The notes below the pieces were generated by a model that was not told the origin of the DNA, made no database searches, and saw only the letters and a list, made by a program, of their open reading frames with translations. Both the position numbers and the translations under genes were made by a program. A DNA stretch of 42,108 nt from Halalkalicoccus subterraneus (lineage in GTDB: Archaea > Halobacteriota > Halobacteria > Halobacteriales > Halalkalicoccaceae): NCBI RefSeq assembly GCF_003697815.1, contig NZ_RDQG01000031.1, positions 1 to 42,108 on the forward strand, written 5' to 3'. Positions 15,671 through 24,057 of this stretch are shown piece after piece; position 1 is the first letter of the stretch, and every line of letters begins with the position of its first letter.

Positions 15671-16888
15671 ATGAGCCAGGACGACCTCCAGCGCTCGGGG
15701 TTCAAAGAGCGCACGCGGATCGACGAGGCCCGCGAGCGACTGCTCGACCGAGTCGCACCCCACGAGCGAACCGAGCGAGTCTCGCTTGCGCGCGCCGACG
15801 GCCGGACGCTCGCCACCTCAGTGAGCGCCCCGAACCCCGTACCGGGCTATGACCGGGCGGCGATGGACGGCTATGCGGTGCGTGCCGAGGACACCTTCGG
15901 CGCGAGCGACCGCTCGCCGAACCTCCTGCGCGAGGGTGAGACGGTCGGTCCCGACACCGCGATTCGCGTCCACACGGGCAGCGAGCTCCCCGAAGGTGCC
16001 GACGCCGTCGTGATGATCGAGCGAGTCGCCGAACGGGGCGGCGAGCTGGAGGTCGACGACGCGGTCGCGGAGGGCGAGAACGTCGGGCCCGAGGGCGAGG
16101 ACGTCGCGGAGGGACAGGTGCTCTACGAGCCGGGCCACCGGGTCCGACCCTCGGATCTCGGCTTGCTGAAATCGGTCGGCCTGACCGAGGTAGCGGTCAC
16201 AGAGCGCCCCACGGTCGCGGTGATACCGACCGGCGAGGAGCTCGTCCAGTCCGATCCCGCCCCCGGGGAAGTGATCGAGACCAACGGTCTGACGGTCTCG
16301 CGGCTCGCGGATCGCTGGGGCGCTCGGCCCACCTATCGCGACGTCGTCACCGACGACCACGAGGCGCTTCGGGCGGCGATCCAGCGCGATCTGACGAAGG
16401 ACCTGATCGTCACGACAGGGGGCTCCTCGGTGGGCGAACGCGATCTGATCCCCGAGGTCGTCGACGACATCGGCGAGGTGCTCGTCCACGGCGTCGCGCT
16501 CAAACCGGGCCATCCCGTCGCGCTCGGAATCGTCGAGGACACGCCCGTACTAATGTTGCCGGGCTACCCGGTCGCCTGCATCGTCAACGCGGTGCAGTTC
16601 CTCAGGCCCGCACTCAAACGCGCCGGCGGGATGCCCTGCGAGGACCACCCGACGACCGAGGCGACCCTCGAACGCAAGATCCGAAGCGAACCCGGCGTTC
16701 GGACGTTCGCGCGGGTGAAGCTCGACCGGAGCGATGGGAAACCGACCGCCCTCCCCACCCGGGTTAGCGGCTCGGGCGTTCTCTCCAGCGTGGCGCTCGC
16801 GGACGGCTGGGTCGTCGTCCCGGAGGATCGCGAGGGAATCGCCGAGGGTGAAACCGTCGCGGTCGAGGACTGGGAGTGGTCGGCATGA
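15671..16888 (+). CDS. moeA: molybdopterin molybdenumtransferase MoeA (first paralogue)
   Basis: A 405-residue MoeA that inserts molybdate (or tungstate) into adenylylated molybdopterin. Conserved parts are PVPGYDRAAMDGYAVRAEDT (domain I), GSELPEGADAVVMIE, VIPTGEELVQ, IVTTGGSSVGERDLIPE (with the active-site Asp), VALKPGHPVALG and MLPGYPVACIV. The length is normal for a stand-alone MoeA. A TATA-like cttttac about 27 bp ahead of the ATG supports the start. The hairpin-rich spacer that follows leads into a second, larger paralogue on the same strand. Confidence 0.96.
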   Translation: MSQDDLQRSGFKERTRIDEARERLLDRVAPHERTERVSLARADGRTLATSVSAPNPVPGYDRAAMDGYAVRAEDTFGASDRSPNLLREGETVGPDTAIRVHTGSELPEGADAVVMIERVAERGGELEVDDAVAEGENVGPEGEDVAEGQVLYEPGHRVRPSDLGLLKSVGLTEVAVTERPTVAVIPTGEELVQSDPAPGEVIETNGLTVSRLADRWGARPTYRDVVTDDHEALRAAIQRDLTKDLIVTTGGSSVGERDLIPEVVDDIGEVLVHGVALKPGHPVALGIVEDTPVLMLPGYPVACIVNAVQFLRPALKRAGGMPCEDHPTTEATLERKIRSEPGVRTFARVKLDRSDGKPTALPTRVSGSGVLSSVALADGWVVVPEDREGIAEGETVAVEDWEWSA

Positions 16889-17079
16889 GTCCCGTCGGAC
16901 GACTCGATCATGGTTCGAGAGAGCAAAACTCTCCCGTCATCACGAAAGACGCGAAGCGTCTTTCGAACGACTACGTTCGCGAGGCGGCGACCGACGACAC
17001 CGCTGGAGACGAGTTCCAGCGTGCTCACGAGAGCGTTGCTCGCGTGAACCTCACACTCACATCGGAGGTGCTCGCATGA
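16885..17079 (+). CDS. possible 64-aa ORF bridging the two moeA genes
   Basis: An ORF starting MSPVGRLDHGSREQ and ending LTLTSEVLA overlaps the moeA stop by ATGA and the second moeA start by ATGA, which is the geometry of translational coupling on both sides. However, the DNA is almost entirely made of consecutive hairpins (16903-17047), and the protein matches no family known to me. It may simply be an open frame through an RNA-structural element. Low confidence as a gene. Confidence 0.25.
   Translation: MSPVGRLDHGSREQNSPVITKDAKRLSNDYVREAATDDTAGDEFQRAHESVARVNLTLTSEVLA
16903..17047 (+). repeat. array of six consecutive short hairpins between moeA paralogues
   Basis: Six adjacent inverted repeats follow one another: CTCGA/TCGAG (16903-16919), GAGAG/CTCTC (16919-16933), CGAAAGACGC/GCGTCTTTCG with a 3-nt loop (16943-16965), CGAACG/CGTTCG with a 4-nt loop (16964-16979), CGCTGGA/TCCAGCG (17001-17021), and TCACG-a-GAGC/GCTC-g-CGTGA (17025-17047). 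Each has its own sequence, so it is not a simple repeat. In the transcript it would be a highly structured intercistronic region. Function unknown. Confidence 0.7.
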
Positions 17080-19034
17080 GCTCTCGAAAGGAGTTTCGAG
17101 AGCTCGTCCCACCCGAGGAGGCCCACGAGGCGATCGAATCGCTCGATCTGGACGGGGGCACCGAGGAGGTCCCCCTGCGCGAGGCCCGCGGGCGGGTGCT
17201 GGCCGAGCGGGTCGACGCTGGGCTCGACGTGCCGGGGTTCGACCGCGCGAGCATGGACGGCTACGCGGTGCGGGCCCGCGACACCTTCGGCGCGGGCGAG
17301 GCCGACCCCGCCGTTCTCGAACTGGCCGGCGCGGTCCACGCCGGCGCGGAACCCGACGTGACGGTCGAGGCGGGTACCGCCGCCGAGATCTCGACGGGTG
17401 CCGTGATGCCCGAGGGTGCGGACGCGGTGGTGATGGTCGAGCGAACCGACCGCGTCGAGCGTAGCTCGACGGAACGCGAGAACGGCGAAGCCGTGAACGG
17501 TGCGGGTGAAGGCGGCGACGCAGTCGAGCTCCGCACCTCGCTCGCGCCGGGCGATCACGTCATGCTCGCCGGGGCCGACGTCGCCGCCGGCGAGCGCGCG
17601 CTCGGGCCCGGCACCCGACTGACTCCCAGAGAAATCGGCCTACTGTCGGCGCTCGGCGTCGACGAGGTGCTCGTGCGTTCGAAACCGCGTGTGGGGATCG
17701 TCTCGACGGGCGACGAGCTCGTCCGCCCGGGCGAGGCGGTCGCGAGCGAGCGCGGGCAGATCTACGACGTCAACAGCTACACGATCGCGACCGCAGTCGA
17801 GGAAGCGGGCGGCGAGGCGGCTCTCTACCCCCATGCGGGCGACGACTACGGGGAGATGGAGCGCGTTCTCACGGAGGCCGCGGCGGAGTGCGATCTGGTG
17901 CTCTCCTCGGGTTCTACCTCCGCGAGCGCCGTCGACGTGATCTACCGCGTGATCGAAGACCAGGGAGAACTCCTGCTGCACGGCGTGGCGATCAAACCCG
18001 GCAAACCCATGCTGGTCGGCGAGTTCCCCGATTCCGCGTACGTCGGCCTTCCCGGCTATCCGGTCTCGGCGCTCATGATCTTCAGGCACTTCGTCGCGCC
18101 GGCGATCCGCCGGGCGGCGGGCCGTCCCGAGCCGCGAACCGCATCCGTCGAGGCCGAAATGGCCGTCGAGGAGCGCTACGGGGAGGGCCGGACCCGACTG
18201 ATGCCGGTCGGCCTGATAGGGAGCGGGCCGTCAGAGACGGCCCGGGACGCCAGTAACGGGGGCCGAACCCTCGCGTATCCGGTCGACAAGGGTTCGGGTG
18301 CGACCACCAGCCTCGTCGAGGCCGACGGGATCGTCGAGGTCGGCCCCGACACCGCGTATCTCGACGCCGGCGAGGCCGTCTCGGTCGATCTGTTCTCGCC
18401 GGACGTCCGCCCGCCGACCGTCTTCGGCGTCGGCGAGGACGATCCCCTCCTCACGAGCGTGCTCGACGACCTCGACCGGCCGCGGTATCTCACGATCGGG
18501 AGCCGACAGGGGCTTCGGCGCCTCGAACAGGGCGTCCCCGATTTCGCCGTCGTCACCGGGGCAACTGATGACATCGAGGCGCGCGAACTCGGTGGCTGGA
18601 CCCGCGATTGGGGGCTGATCGTCGCTCCGGACAACCCCGGGGGGGTCGACGGGCTCGCGGACCTCGTCGACCGGGAACTGCGGTTCGTCAACCGGCCCAC
18701 GGATTCGGGACTCAGGGGTACTCTCGACGGCACGGTCGAGGACCTCGCCGATTCGCGCGGAGAGTCGCGTAACGAACTGGTCGAACGGATCGACGGGTTC
18801 GAACTCGCCGCCCGCGCACTGGAGAGCCCCGCACGAAAGGTCGCGTCCGGAAGCGCGGACGCCGGTCTCGGACTGCGCTCGACGGCCGAGAAACTCGGTT
18901 TGGGGTTCGTCCCCCTCGGTGAAGAACGGGTGCGGGTACTCGCGAACCCCGAGCGACTCGAAAAACCGGGTATCGAGGCGCTCCGGGAGGCGGTCGGGAA
19001 CGCTCCGACAGAGCTACCGGGCGTCGGGCGCTGA
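17076..19034 (+). CDS. moeA: MoeA fused to a periplasmic-binding-protein-like domain (second paralogue)
   Basis: A 652-residue protein. Residues 1-430 are a complete MoeA: DVPGFDRASMDGYAVRARDT, GAVMPEGADAVVMVER, GIVSTGDELVRPGE, a modified SSGSTSASAVDVIYRVI in place of the GGxSxG motif, and VGLPGYPVSALMIF. Residues 450-652 form a substrate-binding-protein-like (PBP/LysR-substrate) domain with DRPRYLTIGSRQGLRRLEQG, WGLIVAPDNPGGVDGLADL, NRPTDSGLRG and GSADAGLGLRSTAEKLGLGF. Such fusions are known in archaea and may sense or deliver oxyanions. A GGAGGTG lies 6 nt ahead of the ATG. Its 3' end overlaps the convergent HAD gene by 21 bp. Confidence 0.94.
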   Translation: MSSRKEFRELVPPEEAHEAIESLDLDGGTEEVPLREARGRVLAERVDAGLDVPGFDRASMDGYAVRARDTFGAGEADPAVLELAGAVHAGAEPDVTVEAGTAAEISTGAVMPEGADAVVMVERTDRVERSSTERENGEAVNGAGEGGDAVELRTSLAPGDHVMLAGADVAAGERALGPGTRLTPREIGLLSALGVDEVLVRSKPRVGIVSTGDELVRPGEAVASERGQIYDVNSYTIATAVEEAGGEAALYPHAGDDYGEMERVLTEAAAECDLVLSSGSTSASAVDVIYRVIEDQGELLLHGVAIKPGKPMLVGEFPDSAYVGLPGYPVSALMIFRHFVAPAIRRAAGRPEPRTASVEAEMAVEERYGEGRTRLMPVGLIGSGPSETARDASNGGRTLAYPVDKGSGATTSLVEADGIVEVGPDTAYLDAGEAVSVDLFSPDVRPPTVFGVGEDDPLLTSVLDDLDRPRYLTIGSRQGLRRLEQGVPDFAVVTGATDDIEARELGGWTRDWGLIVAPDNPGGVDGLADLVDRELRFVNRPTDSGLRGTLDGTVEDLADSRGESRNELVERIDGFELAARALESPARKVASGSADAGLGLRSTAEKLGLGFVPLGEERVRVLANPERLEKPGIEALREAVGNAPTELPGVGR

Positions 19035-19664
19035 GACCTCGAGTTCCGAAAAGCTCCGCACGCGGTGGTCGCCCAGTACGCAAACGCCGCGGCTGTCGGC
19101 ACCGTGGCGTTCGACGTGGATGGCGTCGAGGCCGGCGTTCCATGCCGCGCCCACGTCGTTCGCACCGTCACCCGCGAGCACGCCTCGGCCCTCGGCACCG
19201 AGGTCCGCCATCGCCCGTTCGACGGGCGTCGGGTCGGGTTTCCAGCCCAGCTCGTCCGAACAGCAGACGACGGTGTCGAACCAGTCGGTGATATCGAGAC
19301 GATCGAGGACGGGTTCGGTGAGATAGGGTCGACAGTGCGTAACGAGTCCGACGGGCCCCTCGATATCGGCGACGAACGCCGTGTCCTCGTAGAGGGTCGT
19401 CGCCGCGACGCGCTCTTGCGGACTCTCGACCGCGTCGAAGGCCGCCCAAAAGGGCTCGCGGTCGAGGCCGAGCGCGGTGATCTGTGTCTCCCGGTCGACC
19501 CCGAGGCCGTACCAGAGTCCCTTGGCCTCACGGTCCGAGAACTCCCGGCCGAGGCGGTCGCCCACACGGTCGAACGTCTCGCGGACGTAGGGCCATTCGA
19601 CGTCGACGAGTGTGCCGTCCAGGTCGAGCAGCCAGAAATCGTAATCGGTCGCGCTGCCGGTCAT
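19014..19664 (-). CDS. HAD superfamily hydrolase
   Basis: A 216-residue HAD phosphatase. Motif I is FWLLDLDGTLVDVEW with the nucleophile Asp; motif II is VGLVTHCRPYL; the motif III Lys is in LGWKPDPTPVE; motif IV is VLAGDGANDVGAAWNAGLD. The cap is alpha-helical, as in phosphoglycolate phosphatase-like members. Substrate unknown. Its 3' end overlaps the last 21 bases of the MoeA fusion gene in tail-to-tail orientation. Confidence 0.92.
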   Translation of the reverse strand: MTGSATDYDFWLLDLDGTLVDVEWPYVRETFDRVGDRLGREFSDREAKGLWYGLGVDRETQITALGLDREPFWAAFDAVESPQERVAATTLYEDTAFVADIEGPVGLVTHCRPYLTEPVLDRLDITDWFDTVVCCSDELGWKPDPTPVERAMADLGAEGRGVLAGDGANDVGAAWNAGLDAIHVERHGADSRGVCVLGDHRVRSFSELEVSAPDAR

Positions 19665-19722
19665 CGGGAGGAGTACCTACGACCTCGCGACCATATCAGC
19701 GTATCGCCTGCAGTCCTTACAC

Positions 19723-20094
19723 TCATCCGTCCGGTTCGACCTCGATCGAACTCCCGAAGTACTTGTTCAGGACCTCGCTTCCGGTCTCGGCGTTGAAGCG
19801 ATCGAGGTTCGCCGCGATCGCCTCCTTGAGCGCGGCGTACTCCCCTTCGGTGGTCTCGAACCGGCGGTACTCGACGGCCTCGACGGGAACGCCGAGCGCC
19901 CCCTCGGCGAGCGATCGCATGTGTCCCGGCGCGTTCACCTCGCCGCGCCAGAGGTTGTTCCGGAAGAACAGCCATCCCTCCTCGCCCGGCGGGGCGGCCG
20001 CCTTCGAGAGGCTCGTCTCGAAGGTCGCCGGTTCGATGCGAAACCCCCGGTCGGGGTCGGGGCGAAACCGAACGTGAAAGACGTACCGGCTCAC
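19723..20094 (-). CDS. LWR-salt protein
   Basis: A 123-residue haloarchaeal protein starting from a GTG (VSRYVFHVRFRPDPDRG). It is named after its conserved motif, here WLFFRNNLWRGEVNAPGHM around residues 41-59. I recognise this as the LWR-salt family, which is limited to haloarchaea and of unknown function. Start chosen because the upstream gene's stop ends 2 bases before this GTG, so the pair is tightly coupled with the pterin dehydratase. Longer open frames exist upstream but overlap that gene. Confidence 0.8.
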   Translation of the reverse strand: MSRYVFHVRFRPDPDRGFRIEPATFETSLSKAAAPPGEEGWLFFRNNLWRGEVNAPGHMRSLAEGALGVPVEAVEYRRFETTEGEYAALKEAIAANLDRFNAETGSEVLNKYFGSSIEVEPDG

Positions 20095-20096
20095 CC

Positions 20097-20372
20097 TCAG
20101 AACTCGTCGGTGACCCGTTCCGCCATCTCGACGTCCTGGTCGGTGATGCCGCCCTCCTCGTGGCTCGTAAAGCGAACCTCGACCTCCTCGTAGCCGACGA
20201 TCATCTCGGGGTGGTGAACCTCCTCTTCGGCGAGTTCGCCGACTTCGCGGGCGAAATCGATCCCTCGGAGGTAGTCGTCGAACTCGAAGGTCCGGGTGAT
20301 CTCCTCGCCGTCGCGCTCCCAGCCCTCGGGGAGTTGAGACTGGATCTCCTCGTCGTCGAGTAGTTCTGCCAT
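20097..20372 (-). CDS. 4a-hydroxytetrahydrobiopterin (pterin-4a-carbinolamine) dehydratase
   Basis: A 91-residue PCD/DCoH-family enzyme. The signature EVHHPEMIVGYEEVEVRFTS followed by HEEGGITDQD contains the catalytic His residues and the late T-D. It dehydrates carbinolamine pterins formed by aromatic amino-acid hydroxylases; in archaea a role in molybdopterin or pterin recycling is also proposed. A TATA-like gcttttatc about 26 bp ahead of the ATG indicates a leaderless start. It is followed 2 bp later by the LWR-salt gene. Confidence 0.93.
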   Translation of the reverse strand: MAELLDDEEIQSQLPEGWERDGEEITRTFEFDDYLRGIDFAREVGELAEEEVHHPEMIVGYEEVEVRFTSHEEGGITDQDVEMAERVTDEF

Positions 20373-20435
20373 ACCGGGAGGAAGGCATGCGGGCCGATAA
20401 AAGCCAGCCCTGCGATCTCCGAGTCGAACCCGGGG

Positions 20436-21764
20436 TCAGTCGTCCTCGATCCGGGCGGCGATCTCGGCGGGTATCCCGTCCGCCGATTCGGGGTGAGCCG
20501 TCCCGGAGGGGTCGGTTTCCTCGCCCCCGTCGGTCGGATCGAACAGCTGGATCGCGGTGTTGATCGTCTCCCAGTCGTCCTCGGCGGCGGCCTCCCGCAG
20601 GCTTTTGGTGGGTGCCGAAAGGAGCTGGCCGACCAGTGCGTCGGCCATCGCCTCGACGGTCTCGCGCTGTTGGTCGGTCAGCCCGCCCTGTGATTCGAGC
20701 TTCGAGAGGGCGGTTGTGACTTCCGCGCGTTTCGTGCGCTCGGCGCCCTCGTACATTCCGCTGATCACGTCGTCGGCCTGCTTGCGCTTGAACTGTCCGA
20801 GGAGCTGCTCGAGTTCGCGGTCGATCATCGCCTCGACCTGGGCGGCAGCCGCCGAGCGCTTCGCCTTCGTGCGCTCGGTGACGCTTTCGAGATCGTCCAG
20901 GTCGTGAACCGACACCGAGTCGAGTTCTCGGGCGTCGGGGTCGACGTCCCGCGGTTTCGCGAGATCGACGACGACGCGGTCGGTTCCCGAAGCGAGTAAA
21001 TCCGCGTCCAGTATCGGCTCGTCGCTACCGGTCGCGGCGATCACGACGTCGATCCCGTCGATGAACTCCGGCAGGGCCGACAGCGCGCGGGCCTTCGCCT
21101 CGCGGGGCAGCGCCGTCGCGACCCGTTCGGCGCGCGAGCGCGTCCGGTTGGCGATGACGAGCTCCGAGAGGTCGTGTCGCGAGAGCGCCTGCGCGGCGAT
21201 CGTTCCCATCTCGCCCGCGCCGATCACGAGCGCGCTCGCGCCATCGATCTCGCGCTCGTCGCCGATCAGCGAGACGGCCGCGCTGCCCAGCGAGACGACC
21301 CCCTCGTTGATCGTCGTCTCGGTCCGGGCGCGCTCGCCGACGTGGATCGCCTTCAGCAGGGTATCCTCGAGCACTGGGCCGATCGCGCCGACGCCGCGGG
21401 CCTCGGCGTAGGCCGTCTTCACCTGTCCGATGATCTGGTCCTCGCCGAGCACGAGCGATTCGAGCCCCGTGGCGACCCGAAGCAGATGTCTGAGACTCTC
21501 CTCGTGCTCAGACCACGTCAGCGATTCGGGTGGGAGCTCCCCACACCAGGCCGCGAGCGCGTGTCGGCCGGTGGAGGGCGCCGCGGTGACGACGTACGCC
21601 TCCGCACGGTTGCACGTCTGAAGCGAAAAGGCCTCCTCGACCCCTTCCTGGGAACGCAGCTCCTCGACGACCGCGCGCTGATCGAACTCGCAGGCGGCGT
21701 CGATCTCGTCGACGGAGGCAGTCCGGTGTGTGATCCGAACGCCCGTGATAACGCCGCCGCTCAC
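20436..21764 (-). CDS. hemA: glutamyl-tRNA reductase
   Basis: A 442-residue enzyme that reduces glutamyl-tRNA(Glu) to glutamate-1-semialdehyde, the first step of tetrapyrrole synthesis. The catalytic Cys lies in AFSLQTCNRAEAYVV; then GLESLVLGEDQIIGQVK, the NADPH-binding motif ALVIGAGEMGTIAAQAL and the C-terminal dimerisation helices. The last about 50 residues are an acidic extension. The start is a GTG whose bases overlap the stop of the precorrin-2 dehydrogenase gene (GTGA), so it is translationally coupled. It is the third gene of a heme operon. Confidence 0.97.
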   Translation of the reverse strand: MSGGVITGVRITHRTASVDEIDAACEFDQRAVVEELRSQEGVEEAFSLQTCNRAEAYVVTAAPSTGRHALAAWCGELPPESLTWSEHEESLRHLLRVATGLESLVLGEDQIIGQVKTAYAEARGVGAIGPVLEDTLLKAIHVGERARTETTINEGVVSLGSAAVSLIGDEREIDGASALVIGAGEMGTIAAQALSRHDLSELVIANRTRSRAERVATALPREAKARALSALPEFIDGIDVVIAATGSDEPILDADLLASGTDRVVVDLAKPRDVDPDARELDSVSVHDLDDLESVTERTKAKRSAAAAQVEAMIDRELEQLLGQFKRKQADDVISGMYEGAERTKRAEVTTALSKLESQGGLTDQQRETVEAMADALVGQLLSAPTKSLREAAAEDDWETINTAIQLFDPTDGGEETDPSGTAHPESADGIPAEIAARIEDD

Positions 21765-22405
21765 GGCTCCTCACCCCCGATGTCGACACTGTCGATCACG
21801 TCTGCAACCACTTGCGATCGCTTTGGGTCGCCGCTACGTAAATCCTTCCAAACCGACGACGACGAGACGATCGCCCTGAGCGCCTCCCGACGCTCTCCGG
21901 CGGGGAGATCAGAGAGCTCCGCGCGCAGTTCGGCGGTCAGTGACGCCATCGCGCCCGCCCCGGCGAGTTCGGGCTCGATCCGTTTTCTGAGCTCCCTGCT
22001 CAGCGCCGGGCTCGTCCCGCCGGTCGAGATCGAGACGACTACCGGGTCCTCGCGAACCGTCGCGGGGACGACGACGCTCCCCGGTTCGCGCGAGCCGTGC
22101 GTGTCGGTACGGTTGACCAGCACGCCCCGCTCGCGTGCCTCGCGCTCGATGGATCCGTTCAACCGTCCGTCGTCGGTGGCCGCGACGACCAGCGTCGGCT
22201 CGGCCCGGTCGAACCAGCCGGATACGTCCGCGGACGTCGGCGCGGCCCGGACCAGCTCGCCGTCGCCGAACTCGCCCGAGAAATCGGGGCTCACGACGAT
22301 CGTTCGGGCCTCGCGGGCGAACCGCCGGGCCTTGCGCGCACCGACGCTCCCGCCGCCGAAGACGAGCACCGTCTGATTGGTGAAGTCGTGCAACAGCGGG
22401 ATCAT
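21761..22405 (-). CDS. precorrin-2 dehydrogenase / siroheme synthase-type protein
   Basis: A 214-residue protein of the CysG N-terminal/Met8 type that oxidises precorrin-2 to sirohydrochlorin with NAD. The Rossmann motif is TVLVFGGGSVGARKARRFA near residue 12, followed by LVVAATDDGRLN, GVLVNRTDTHGSREPGSVV and VVVSISTGGTSPALSRELR. It has no methyltransferase domain. Start at the ATG at 22403-22405, overlapping the stop of the ahbAB gene by ATGA. It supplies sirohydrochlorin for the siroheme decarboxylase encoded just upstream. Confidence 0.94.
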   Translation of the reverse strand: MIPLLHDFTNQTVLVFGGGSVGARKARRFAREARTIVVSPDFSGEFGDGELVRAAPTSADVSGWFDRAEPTLVVAATDDGRLNGSIEREARERGVLVNRTDTHGSREPGSVVVPATVREDPVVVSISTGGTSPALSRELRKRIEPELAGAGAMASLTAELRAELSDLPAGERREALRAIVSSSSVWKDLRSGDPKRSQVVADVIDSVDIGGEEP

Positions 22406-23466
22406 TCTGTGTTCGCGTCCGCGCGTTCGTCCAGCCTGATGCCGGTCTTCTTCAGAATGCGCGTCGAGAACAGGGAGTCCCAGTCGGCCGCATCGACCTC
22501 CCAGAACTCGTCCATGCGCTCGCGGACCTGCTCGATACGATCCCAGCTCTCTTCCTCGCTTCGCCCGTGGGTCATCGCGAAGAAGTTGTACGGCCAGACG
22601 CCCTCGTGGCGCGGACGCTGATAGCAATGGGTGACGAAGGACAGCGAGGCGATCGCGGGGCCGACCTCGCTCACGAGATCGTCGGGGACGTTCCAGACGG
22701 TCATGCCGTTTTCCGTATAGCCGAGCGCGTAGTGGTTCGGGATCACGCCGACCCGGCGAATCTTCCCCTCCGCCTCGAACCGTTTAATCGTCTCGCGTAC
22801 CCACTCGGGATCCGCGTCGATCTCCTCGGCGATCGCCCCGTACGGGTCGGCGACGATCGGAAAGCCGTCCTGGATCGCGAGCACCAGATCGCGTTCCTCG
22901 GGCGTGATCGACTCGCGACCCACTGGCTCGACCACGGGCCCGAGAGCCGAGCAGTCGACGTCGCCTTCGGGGATCGGCCCGTCGAGCATGAACTTCGCCT
23001 CGACGCGGAACTCCTGTCGTTTGGGGAGGTCGTACGTTTGCTGGCCCGTTTCATCCTCGATCGCGGAAAGCACCTCCTCGACGCGCGACTCGTCGGCGAC
23101 CGAAACGACGAACCACATGTTCAGGTGGGGATGTTCGCGCTCGTAGTTGTGTGCGACCTCGCGGTGGGCGTTGACCGCCTCGGCGACTTCCTCGAAGCGC
23201 TCTTCGGGGGCGTGCATGGCGACGAGCGTCGCGGTACCGCCGATTGCCTGGGCGTTGACGAGCGCGCCGAAGCGCGTGAGTACGCCCTCCTCGTCCAGCC
23301 GCTGGACGCGTTCGAGGAGCTCCTCGCCGGTGATCTCGATACCCCGTTCGGACAGCGCTGCTGCGGCCCGCTCGAAGGGGCGCTTACAGACGGGAAACCC
23401 GCCCTGAAAGGCGTTGAGCAGGGCGCGGTCGACGCGATCGAGGTCCTCGACCTGGGCCCGATTCAT
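22402..23466 (-). CDS. ahbAB: siroheme decarboxylase AhbA-AhbB fusion (Lrp/AsnC fold)
   Basis: A 354-residue protein made of two Lrp/AsnC-like halves. The first (about 5-175) has an HTH-like start and ends near KRQEFRVEAKFML. The second (about 190-340) has ITPEERDLVLAIQDGFPIV, RRVGVIPNHYALGYTENGM and VWPYNFFAMTHGRSEEES, which are typical of AhbB. In other organisms AhbA and AhbB are two separate subunits that decarboxylate siroheme to didecarboxysiroheme in the alternative heme pathway; here both are on one chain. A TATA-like cgcttatcc about 27 bp upstream of the ATG supports the start. It is often misannotated as a transcriptional regulator. Confidence 0.9.
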   Translation of the reverse strand: MNRAQVEDLDRVDRALLNAFQGGFPVCKRPFERAAAALSERGIEITGEELLERVQRLDEEGVLTRFGALVNAQAIGGTATLVAMHAPEERFEEVAEAVNAHREVAHNYEREHPHLNMWFVVSVADESRVEEVLSAIEDETGQQTYDLPKRQEFRVEAKFMLDGPIPEGDVDCSALGPVVEPVGRESITPEERDLVLAIQDGFPIVADPYGAIAEEIDADPEWVRETIKRFEAEGKIRRVGVIPNHYALGYTENGMTVWNVPDDLVSEVGPAIASLSFVTHCYQRPRHEGVWPYNFFAMTHGRSEEESWDRIEQVRERMDEFWEVDAADWDSLFSTRILKKTGIRLDERADANTE

Positions 23467-23516
23467 GCGCGATGTTCGGGGTTCGGGGAGGATAAGCGTC
23501 GCGTTCTCGCGAACGG

Positions 23517-23918
23517 TTACTCCTCGACGCCGGTCACACGAAAGCCCGCCTCGCGGATCGCCTCCAGGATCGACTCGTGATCCGCCGCGGCCTCGTAGTA
23601 GAAGACGACGTCGAAGGTCCCATCGCGCAGGAGCTGTTGGCACTCCCAGACGAACTCGTCGTCCTCCAGAGCGAGTCCCTGGTGCTGGTTCGACGAGAAG
23701 TTCGTGTCGTTCGTCCCCGAGTAGACGTAGGTATCGGTCGGGTCGTATCCCGCACCCTCGGCGATGATCTCGCCGATATCGACGGTCGCCTGATGCATCT
23801 CGATGTCGTCTGCGCTTCCGAGGTCGGTGTGGACGACCGCTCCCACGAGCTCGATCTCCCCGGGTTCGAGGAGGCGCTTGGTTCGCTCGTAGAGGTCGTC
23901 GTCGAGCGTCTCGCTCAT
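23517..23918 (-). CDS. DUF5778 family protein
   Basis: A 133-residue acidic protein with conserved-looking blocks: GEIELVGAVVHTDLGSAD, DPTDTYVYSGTND, SSNQHQGLALEDDEFVWECQ and GTFDVVFYYEAAADH. I recognise it as a haloarchaeal family (DUF5778) of unknown function. A TATA box agtatatacgg lies about 25 bp ahead of the ATG. It is upstream of the ahbAB operon on the same strand, but ahbAB has its own TATA box. Confidence 0.82.
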   Translation of the reverse strand: MSETLDDDLYERTKRLLEPGEIELVGAVVHTDLGSADDIEMHQATVDIGEIIAEGAGYDPTDTYVYSGTNDTNFSSNQHQGLALEDDEFVWECQQLLRDGTFDVVFYYEAAADHESILEAIREAGFRVTGVEE

Positions 23919-24057
23919 ACGTGCGCTGGGGCGGCGATCCGTATATACTGTCCGCTACCGGCGCGGGTCCGGTTACGAGCGCCGCTGCTGGCGTCGGTGA
24001 AATAAAACGAACCATGATTCACGGGCCGGGTGCCCCGAACGATCGAACGGAACCGAA

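Noticed and set aside
18176-19567. 463-codon frame opposite the MoeA fusion and in another frame of the HAD gene
   Set aside because: Ser/Arg/Thr/Pro-rich shadow product; both true genes are recognised.
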